From assembly GCA_014656015.1 (NCBI GenBank), contig BNBP01000020.1, forward strand, positions 36,207 to 100,206: a stretch of DNA of 64,000 bases, read 5' to 3'. A program made the translations under genes and the position numbers. Numbering within the stretch: position 1 is the stretch's first letter; every line of letters begins with the position of its first letter. This document shows positions 58,075 to 64,000 of the stretch, one piece after another. Under the pieces are notes generated by a model that had not been told where the DNA came from, searched no databases, and saw only the letters and a program-made list of their open reading frames with translations. This DNA is from Streptomyces griseoaurantiacus. Its GTDB lineage: Bacteria > Actinomycetota > Actinomycetes > Streptomycetales > Streptomycetaceae.

Positions 58075-58539
58075 ATGGGGGGCAAGCAAGTGACGAGTGA
58101 AGCGCCGCGGGAGACGACCGGAGGGCGCTCGACGGGCGAGCCGTCGCGGACGGAAGCGTCCCTCGCCCTGTCGGGCGACAGCACTCGTCTCGCGCAGGTC
58201 CGTCGTTTCGCTGCGTCGTTCCTGACGACCGCCCGCGGCGCGGCCGGGGTCCTGGTCCGCGTCGAGACGGTCGAGGCGGTCCAGTTGATAGTGAGCGAGC
58301 TGGTCACCAACGCCCTGAGGCATGCACCCGGTCCCGCGCTGCTCGGCCTGAGCATCTCGGACGGGGCACTGCGGATAGAGGTGAGCGACAGCAGCCCGGT
58401 CGCGCCGGCGGCACGGGTGCCCGATCCGGCACGCGTCGGACAGCACGGTCTCGAGATGGTGACGGCACTCGCCCGCAGCGTCAGCGTCGAGACGGCCGCG
58501 ACGGGGAAACGCGTCGTCGCCGTCGTCGCCCTCGCCTGA
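58075..58539 (+). CDS. RsbW-like anti-sigma/serine kinase ATPase
   Basis: A 154-residue HATPase_c_2 protein: AVQLIVSELVTNALRHAPGP as N box, VSDSSPVAPAARVPDP as a degenerate G1, and GQHGLEMVTALARSVSVE as G2. Such proteins are numerous in Streptomyces and bind STAS partners or sigma factors. It is divergent from the stressosome operon by 190 bp. The start is ATG 58075 or GTG 58090. No sigma factor gene is adjacent. Confidence 0.85.
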   Translation: MGGKQVTSEAPRETTGGRSTGEPSRTEASLALSGDSTRLAQVRRFAASFLTTARGAAGVLVRVETVEAVQLIVSELVTNALRHAPGPALLGLSISDGALRIEVSDSSPVAPAARVPDPARVGQHGLEMVTALARSVSVETAATGKRVVAVVALA

Positions 58540-58582
58540 CCGGGACCCTCCGTACGCCGGCCCACCGAGGGACCCGACCTGC

Positions 58583-58921
58583 TCAGGCCGCCTCCTCGAG
58601 AGAGCCGTCGCGGATGATCCCCGCGACGTCGAGCCCGGGGAAGACGCGTGCGGCCAGGAGCAGGAGACGACGGTGCTGGGGCCTCAGCCTCTCCACCCCC
58701 ACGGTGCGGGGGAACGGCCCGTCCTCCGGGGCTCGACCGAACAGGAGATGCAGTCCCGCGACGTCCATGAAGGTGGCGGACCGGAGGTCCCAGACCACCG
58801 CGTCCACATCCGGAGGCAGGGACCTCAGAGCTTCCCGCAGGGCGGGCAGGGTGTCGTGGTCGACGGGCCCGGTCGGAGCGATCCGGACGGTGGTCCCCTC
58901 GACGGCAGTGCTGACGTACAT
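58583..58921 (-). CDS. STAS-domain protein
   Basis: A 112-residue STAS protein: VRIAPTGPVDHDTLPALREA, AVVWDLRSATFMDVAGLHLLF. The usual phospho-Ser motif D-S-x-G is replaced by DVAGL, so the normal phosphorylation site is missing and it may be a constitutive or non-phosphorylated partner. It converges on the RsbW-like gene. ATG 58921 is preferred over the long upstream extension, which lacks sensible coding content. Confidence 0.8.
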   Translation of the reverse strand: MYVSTAVEGTTVRIAPTGPVDHDTLPALREALRSLPPDVDAVVWDLRSATFMDVAGLHLLFGRAPEDGPFPRTVGVERLRPQHRRLLLLAARVFPGLDVAGIIRDGSLEEAA

Positions 58922-59426
58922 ACGGGTCGTACCCCCTTCGGGGGTGGTGAGTCCAGCGGCGAACCCCGGGAGAAGGCGGGCTGACGGTGGCGGGAACTGG
59001 AGGCCCGGGATGGGCGGGTACTGTCCAGCAACCCGATGGCCGACGCCACACTGCCGGAGCGCCGATCGGTCTCGTGTCCCCCATGGTGACACGTCCGGAC
59101 CCCCGTTCGTCGCGTCGGGCCCGGACTTTCGGCCCCGCCACGGCCCGGAGGTCCCGCTCCACGTCGCCGGGGCGAGCCCGGCAGCCGTCGGAGAGCGTCG
59201 GCCGGCCCGGCGCCGACCGTCCTCGCCGACACGCACCAAAACCGGCACCGATCGGCGGACGGGTGCCGAACGGGCCAGGACGTCGACAGGGGCGTACCTC
59301 ATCGGACGAGCCGTGGGACAGAGCGGGGTGCGAGCGGCCGGGCCCGCACGCCCTGGCCGGGCTCGGTGGCGCCCTGGCCGCCCTTGGTCTTCACGGCGAC
59401 CTGGACGTCCTTGTACCCGCCAGCCG
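58922..59426. other. 505-bp spacer with no recognised gene
   Basis: Both strands hold open frames that are GC-rich by-products. None has a good ribosome-binding site with a recognisable domain. Nothing further is visible. Confidence 0.5.
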
Positions 59427-60461
59427 TCAGCCGCCCCCCGTCCGGTCCCTCGACGGGGAGTAGGGGCCCGGGCCCTTGAGGGTGCGGTGTATCGGTGCGG
59501 TCACCGTGTGCCGCAGTCCGGGCAGTCCGGACACCGTGTGGGTCAGGTAGCTGTACAGGAGCTGCGGCGAGTCCACCTGGATGTTCGCGTACAGGTTCGT
59601 CGCGCCGGTCACCGCGGCGGCGAAGGTCACCGCGGGGTGCGCCGCCAGGGACTCGCCCGCCTCGGCCAGCCGCGCGGGGTCGATCTCCAGCCAGAGGGCG
59701 ATTCTCACCTTCCGGTGCAGGACGTCGGGGTGGTAGTCCACGTCGAAGTACAGCACGCCTTCGCCGCGTAGGTCGTTGATGCGGCGGCGCACGGTGGACT
59801 CCGACAGCCCGGTGGCCGCGGCCAGTTCGCCCACCGGGGCCCTTCCGTCGCGGGCCAGCAGGTCGAGCAGCAGCCGGTCGGCAGCGTCCAGCACGACGGG
59901 TCCCGGCGCTGTTGTCCGGCTTCGGCCCGCCGTCCGCGGGGACAGGGCGGCGACCTGCGCGTCGGTGAGTGGCCCGGACTTGTTGATGAAGCCGAGGTCC
60001 CGGCCGAAGAAGACGTGCAGGACGCAGTGCGCGGAGACGTCGACCACTCGGGGGATGCGGGGCAACTTCCGCACCAGGAAGGGTTCCTCCAGGCCGGGCC
60101 CCCGGGAACGGACCGAAGCCATCGTCTCCGTTCCGCCCGAGGTGAGGCTGACCCAGGTGGTGTCCGTGCGCCGGGCCAGCGCCGCACCGATGGAGGCGGA
60201 CGCGTCCGGAGTGCTCCGCACGCGCACGAACCACGACAGGTCCCCCAGCCGGAACGGATCGGTCAGACCCAGCACGCGCAGCTTCCCGGTGGTGCGCAGC
60301 CGGGTGTAGCGGCGGGCCGCGGTCTGGTCGGAGACGCCGAGGGCGGCAGCGATCTCGGTGAAGGAGGCACGGCCGTTGAGCTGGAGGGCGTGCGCCAGGG
60401 CCAGGTCGTCCTCGGTGAGGTGATGCCGCACGGGGTCCGGGCTGTCGAGATACGTCGTCAC
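59427..60461 (-). CDS. Double Lrp/AsnC-family regulator
   Basis: A 344-residue protein consisting of two Lrp-like halves. Each has an AsnC-type helix-turn-helix: LTEDDLALAHALQLNGRASF with TEIAAALGVSDQTAARRYTRL near residue 25, and LDAADRLLLDLLARDGRAPV with ELAAATGLSESTVRRRINDL near 205. Each is followed by a RAM-type ligand/dimer region. GTG 60461 is preferred over TTG 60488. It is divergent from the hydrolase gene with a 107-bp gap and may control it. Confidence 0.86.
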   Translation of the reverse strand: MTTYLDSPDPVRHHLTEDDLALAHALQLNGRASFTEIAAALGVSDQTAARRYTRLRTTGKLRVLGLTDPFRLGDLSWFVRVRSTPDASASIGAALARRTDTTWVSLTSGGTETMASVRSRGPGLEEPFLVRKLPRIPRVVDVSAHCVLHVFFGRDLGFINKSGPLTDAQVAALSPRTAGRSRTTAPGPVVLDAADRLLLDLLARDGRAPVGELAAATGLSESTVRRRINDLRGEGVLYFDVDYHPDVLHRKVRIALWLEIDPARLAEAGESLAAHPAVTFAAAVTGATNLYANIQVDSPQLLYSYLTHTVSGLPGLRHTVTAPIHRTLKGPGPYSPSRDRTGGG

Positions 60462-60568
60462 GGCAACAGTTTCGGGGAAAGCGCGCAAGATCCGTCGTGC
60501 GAGTCGTGAGATCGCGTGTCCGCCGTCGACATTTGCCTCGGGACGTTCACGACGGAAGGAAGTGCGAC

Positions 60569-61312
60569 ATGGGAAACGCAGTGCTGGTCCACGGCGCCTG
60601 GAGCGACGGATCGGTCTGGCAGCAGGTCGTGGGCCACCTGCATCAACAGGGCCACCAGGCGCTGTCCGTGCAGTTGCCGATGACCTCCCTCGCCGACGAC
60701 ATCGCCTGGACCCGTCGGCACATCGACGCGATGGAAGGACCCCTCACCCTCGTCGGGCACTCCTACGGCGGCACCGTCATCTCCGGCGCGGCACTCGATC
60801 GTCCACAGGCCGACTCCCTGGTCTTCGTGGCCGCCTATGTGCCCGAGGAGGGGGAGACCGTCGGCACGCTGAGCGACAGGGGGGCCGAGATGCCGGGCCG
60901 CGCCGCCCTGCGGTTCGCCGCGGACGGCTGGTCCCATGTGGACCCGGCGCTGTTCGGTGACGCACTCGCCCACGACCTGCCGCCCCGACTCGCCAGGAGC
61001 CTCGCCGCCGCGCAGAAGCCGACTCATGCGGCCTGCCTGACGGCCCCGGCCCCCCGGGGCGCCTGGCACGAACTGCCCTGCGGCTACGTCCTCTCGGCCG
61101 AGGACCGGATCCTCGATCCCCGACTGCAGCGGTGGTTCGCCGCACGTGCCGGAGCCGTCGTCACCGAGCTCCCCAGCAGCCACCTCTCGCCACTGTCGCA
61201 TCCCGGTGAAGTGGCCGCGGCGATCTCGGCGACGCTGGAGCGCGCGGGGGGTTCCGCGAACCGATCCGAGGCGGATCCGCCCGAGGAGTGGATCGAGGCC
61301 CCGCGCGACTGA
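60569..61312 (+). CDS. Alpha/beta hydrolase
   Basis: A 247-residue cytoplasmic hydrolase of the salicylate-esterase/EstC-like group: NAVLVHGAWSDGSVWQQVV, nucleophile VGHSYGGTVISGAAL (Ser near 76), VFVAAYVPEEGE, Asp in VLSAEDRILDP and His in PSSHLSPLSHP. ATG 60569 has GGAAGGAAG just upstream. Family members split small ester or amide bonds; the substrate is unknown. An Lrp-type regulator is divergent from it. Confidence 0.87.
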   Translation: MGNAVLVHGAWSDGSVWQQVVGHLHQQGHQALSVQLPMTSLADDIAWTRRHIDAMEGPLTLVGHSYGGTVISGAALDRPQADSLVFVAAYVPEEGETVGTLSDRGAEMPGRAALRFAADGWSHVDPALFGDALAHDLPPRLARSLAAAQKPTHAACLTAPAPRGAWHELPCGYVLSAEDRILDPRLQRWFAARAGAVVTELPSSHLSPLSHPGEVAAAISATLERAGGSANRSEADPPEEWIEAPRD

Positions 61313-61372
61313 CCGTGGTGCGGGGAGGTCGGTGCGGTTCCCGCTTGCGCCGCGGTCAGAACGATCATAAAG

Positions 61373-61385
61373 TTGCTTGAGGCAA
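61373..61385. promoter_or_regulatory. Palindrome upstream of the MarR gene
   Basis: TTGCTTGAGGCAA has TTGC/GCAA arms in AT-richer DNA (AAAGTTGCTTGAGGCAATCAAAAG), 63 bp before the MarR start. It is the likely operator controlling the MarR-exporter unit. Confidence 0.55.
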
Positions 61386-61447
61386 TCAAAAGTGGGCGGG
61401 GTCAAGGGTCTCGACGGCGAAAGCGGTCGGACTCGGGCGGGGAAACG

Positions 61448-61996
61448 ATGAGTGACGGCACGCATCAGGAAACTCTCGGCGATGTCGTGCGACAGCTCGC
61501 GGCGATCGCCGTCATCCGACGGCGACTCGTGCGCGAGCTGCCCCAAGGGGCGGGAAACGGCTCCATGGTGCTGGCCGCGCTCGCCCAGCACGGGGAGACG
61601 CGGCTGCGTGAACTGGCCCATCACCTGGACTGCGACCTGTCCGTGGTCAGCCGGCAGGTGGCGCACCTGGAGCAGCTGGGGGCGGTGGAACGCCGCGCCA
61701 ATCCCGACGACCGCCGCTCCAGCCTCGTCAGCATCACCCCGCAGGGCCGGGCGCTCTTCGACGCCCTCGTCCAGGTGCACACCGACCTGATGGACGAAGC
61801 CACCGCGGACTGGACACCCGAGGAACTCGCCACCCTCACCGGCTTGTTGGAGCGCCTGAAGGACGGCCTCTCCCGTCGTGCGCGCCGTGCGCAGCCTCTC
61901 GACTGCCTGCCCGTCCGCTCGCACACACCCCCAGCACCCGGTGCGTTCCCGCCTCCCGCCCCGAAGGGGAGCGTGACTGACCCGGCCGGCCGGTGA
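61448..61996 (+). CDS. MarR-family regulator of the downstream drug exporter
   Basis: A 182-residue winged-helix regulator: ETRLRELAHHLDCDLSVVSR, QVAHLEQLGAVERRANPDDR and SSLVSITPQGRALFDALVQV. A Pro-rich tail of about 30 residues follows the domain. ATG 61448 is used; an upstream TTG at 61373 would start within the palindrome. It lies 82 bp before an EmrB-like exporter on the same strand, the usual MarR-exporter pairing, so it is probably a drug-responsive repressor of both. Confidence 0.9.
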   Translation: MSDGTHQETLGDVVRQLAAIAVIRRRLVRELPQGAGNGSMVLAALAQHGETRLRELAHHLDCDLSVVSRQVAHLEQLGAVERRANPDDRRSSLVSITPQGRALFDALVQVHTDLMDEATADWTPEELATLTGLLERLKDGLSRRARRAQPLDCLPVRSHTPPAPGAFPPPAPKGSVTDPAGR

Positions 61997-62078
61997 GCGG
62001 TCGACGACCTCCGCCGGCATTCCCCTCCCGCGACGGCGCGGGACGATCAGCTCGACCACAGCAAGGAGAAACACACAC

Positions 62079-63788
62079 GTGAGCCAGCACCAACAGGCGG
62101 AGCGACAGGACGGCGCGGGCGCCCCGCAAGCTCCCGTCGCGGGCGCTCCGATGACGCACAGACAGATCATGGAGGCCCTGTCCGGCCTCCTGCTCGGCCT
62201 GTTCGTCGCCATCCTGTCGAGCACCGTGGTGTCCAACGCTCTGCCGCGCATCATCTCCGACCTCGACGGCAGCCAGTCCGCTTACACCTGGGTGGTGACC
62301 AGCACCCTGCTGGCGACCACCGTCTCCACCCCGATCTGGGGCAAGCTGGCCGACTTGACCAGCAAGAAGCTCCTCGTGCAGCTCTCCCTGCTGGTCTTCA
62401 TCCTGGGCTCGGCGGCGGCCGGCCTGTCGCAGAATCCCGGCACACTGATCACGTTCCGCGTGATCCAGGGCCTCGGCGCCGGCGGGCTGACCGCCCTCGC
62501 CCAGGTCATCCTCGCCACCATCATCCCGCCGCGCGAACGAGGCCGGTACAACGGCTACCTCGGCGCGGTGATGGCACTCGGCACCATCGGCGGCCCGCTG
62601 CTGGGCGGGGTCATCGTCGACACCTCGTGGCTGGGCTGGCGCTGGTGCTTCTACGTCGGTGTGCCCTTCGCGCTGGCCGCCCTGGTCATCCTCCAGCGCA
62701 CCCTGCGACTGCCGCTGGTCACCCGGGCCGTCAAGGTCGACTACCTGGGCGCCGCCCTCGTCGCCGCCTCGGTCTCCCTGCTGCTGATCTGGGTCTCCCT
62801 GGCCGGTGACACCTTCGACTGGTGGTCCTGGCAGACCGTGGCCATGGTGCTCGGCGCCCTGGTCCTCGCGGCGGCCTTCGTACTGGTCGAGCAGCGGGCC
62901 GCCGAGCCGATCATCCCGATGCGGCTCTTCCGCAACCCCACCCTGACCCTCTCGGTCGTCGCGAGCCTCGCGGTGGGCACCGCGATGTTCGGAGCGACGG
63001 TCTTCCTCAGCCAGTACTTCCAGATCGCCCGCGGCGACTCGCCCACCAAGGCGGGCGTGATGACGCTGCCGATGATCATCGGCCTCGTCGGCTCGTCCAC
63101 CGTCGTCGGACGGCTCATCACCGCCTACGGCAAGTGGAAGCGCTACCTGGTCCTCGGCGGCGTCCTGCTCATCGTCGGTCTGGCCCTCATGGGCTCCGCC
63201 CGCGCCGACACGGCCTACGGACTGCTCGCCGTCTACATGTTCCTGATCGGCTGCGGCGTCGGCATGACGATGCAGAACCTCGTGCTCGCCGTGCAGAACA
63301 CCGTGCCCCTGCACGAACTCGGCGCGGCCAGCTCCACGGTCGCCTTCTTCCGCACCCTCGGCGGCGCCATCGGCGTGTCCGTGCTGGGCGCCGTCCTCGC
63401 CTCCCGGGTCAGCACCTACATGGCCGACGGCCTGGCCGAACTGGGCGTCGAGGGCTCGGGCAGCGGTTCGCTGCCCGACATCAGCACGCTGCCCGCGCCG
63501 ATCGCGGCGGTCGTCGAGGACTCCTACGGCCGCGCCACCGGCGTCATCTTCCTCATCGCGGCCCCGATCGCACTCGTTGCGCTCCTCGCCATCCTCTTCC
63601 TCAAGGAGATACCGCTGCGGACCGCCAACGAGGACACGGCGCAGACGCTGATCGAGGACGGACTCGACGTGGCCGGCGCGGTCCCGCTCGACAAGCCCGC
63701 GACCGGCCCCTCGACGCAGGCGTCGGGTCCGGGCGGGGACACGGTCGACGACACCCGCGGTGGACGCACTGACGGGGGCGAGCGGTAG
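62079..63788 (+). CDS. DHA2-family (14-TM) MFS drug exporter
   Basis: A 569-residue EmrB/QacA-type exporter. TM1 starts EALSGLLLGLFVAILSSTVV with motif D1-like SNALPRIISDL, motif A GKLADLTSKKLLVQLSL, motif B FRVIQGLGAGGL and motif C GAVMALGTIGGPLLGGVI. About fourteen membrane segments are followed by a 75-residue hydrophilic tail. GTG 62079 follows AAGGAG by ten bases. It is co-oriented with the MarR gene and probably exports lipophilic cations or antibiotics. Confidence 0.91.
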   Translation: MSQHQQAERQDGAGAPQAPVAGAPMTHRQIMEALSGLLLGLFVAILSSTVVSNALPRIISDLDGSQSAYTWVVTSTLLATTVSTPIWGKLADLTSKKLLVQLSLLVFILGSAAAGLSQNPGTLITFRVIQGLGAGGLTALAQVILATIIPPRERGRYNGYLGAVMALGTIGGPLLGGVIVDTSWLGWRWCFYVGVPFALAALVILQRTLRLPLVTRAVKVDYLGAALVAASVSLLLIWVSLAGDTFDWWSWQTVAMVLGALVLAAAFVLVEQRAAEPIIPMRLFRNPTLTLSVVASLAVGTAMFGATVFLSQYFQIARGDSPTKAGVMTLPMIIGLVGSSTVVGRLITAYGKWKRYLVLGGVLLIVGLALMGSARADTAYGLLAVYMFLIGCGVGMTMQNLVLAVQNTVPLHELGAASSTVAFFRTLGGAIGVSVLGAVLASRVSTYMADGLAELGVEGSGSGSLPDISTLPAPIAAVVEDSYGRATGVIFLIAAPIALVALLAILFLKEIPLRTANEDTAQTLIEDGLDVAGAVPLDKPATGPSTQASGPGGDTVDDTRGGRTDGGER

Positions 63789-63794
63789 TCCCCT

Positions 63795-63833
63795 CCGGCT
63801 CACGGCGGCGCGCGCCCCCCCCCCGTGAGCCGG
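63795..63833 (+). terminator. Hairpin after the exporter gene
   Basis: CCGGCTCAC and GTGAGCCGG form a 9-bp stem seven bases past the stop codon. The loop contains a run of ten C residues. Confidence 0.6.
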
Positions 63834-63984
63834 ACGCCGAACGACCCGCTCGCGTAGGGACGTTCGGCCCAACGCCGCGGACCATCGGCACCCTGCGTGG
63901 TCCGGCGGGCGCCGGGAGAGTGAGTGGTGTCAGGAACGACTGGAACGTCACCGGCGTCACCGACGTCACCAAGGAGTGACCACC

Positions 63985-64000
63985 ATGGCCGTCCATCAGC
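63985..64000 (+). CDS. Start of a further gene, cut by the window edge
   Basis: AAGGAG at 63971 lies nine bases before ATG 63985, and the frame runs to the end of the window (MAVHQ). Only five residues are visible, so nothing can be said about the product. Confidence 0.4.

Overview
The window is very GC-rich, with strong third-position GC bias, many GTG starts, ATGA/GTGA start-stop overlaps and rare TTA codons. A SARP regulator, an NRPS/PKS cluster and many RsbW/STAS/PP2C proteins add to this. Together they point to a Streptomyces or close relative chromosome. No rRNA, tRNA or CRISPR array was seen.

Left part (1-14.3 kb): the end of an unrecognised gene, a small conserved protein and a secreted alpha/beta hydrolase. 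A minus-strand metal-type locus follows: a permease/TIGR03943 pair, an acetyltransferase, a peptide/nickel-type binding lipoprotein and a permease in which the two usual subunits are fused. It carries one Zur-like and one Nur-like box. Then come a membrane endonuclease/phosphatase-fold protein, a D,D-carboxypeptidase, a two-component system, and an arsenic-type flavoprotein behind a long palindrome.

Middle part (14.3-32.6 kb): a squalene/phytoene synthase and an intact IS5-type insertion sequence with a -1 slippery site and a TAA target duplication. A two-component system and an MMPL exporter share a CTCAGGTT promoter motif, and a decayed inverted copy of the MMPL promoter and start lies beside them. 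Next are a Tat-exported amidohydrolase, an IS701-type transposase remnant, an FMN reductase-acetyltransferase fusion divergent from a MarR regulator, a double GNAT protein, a DUF3885-like protein, a vitamin B12 uptake operon (btuFCD) under a cobalamin riboswitch, a DinB-like protein, and an SDR/TetR divergent pair with two palindromic operators.

32.6-46.6 kb: a compact minus-strand biosynthetic cluster. In order of transcription it holds a SARP activator, an A-T protein, a KS-AT-ACP polyketide synthase, an MFS exporter, a type II thioesterase, an acyl-CoA dehydrogenase-like enzyme, a free-standing condensation protein and a second A-PCP protein. The SARP gene and the first NRPS gene each contain a TTA codon, so bldA control is likely.

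47-58.9 kb: a dense signalling island. A 1389-residue protein combines sensor, histidine kinase, receiver, PP2C phosphatase and RsbW-like kinase, and is followed by two STAS antagonists. Facing it is a stressosome operon (rsbR-rsbS-rsbT, an RsbT/RsbX fusion, a histidine kinase and a receiver-PP2C protein), and beyond that an RsbW-like kinase and another STAS protein. No sigma factor is encoded in the island.

Right end: a double Lrp/AsnC regulator, an alpha/beta hydrolase, and a MarR regulator with a palindromic operator followed by a 14-TM drug exporter.
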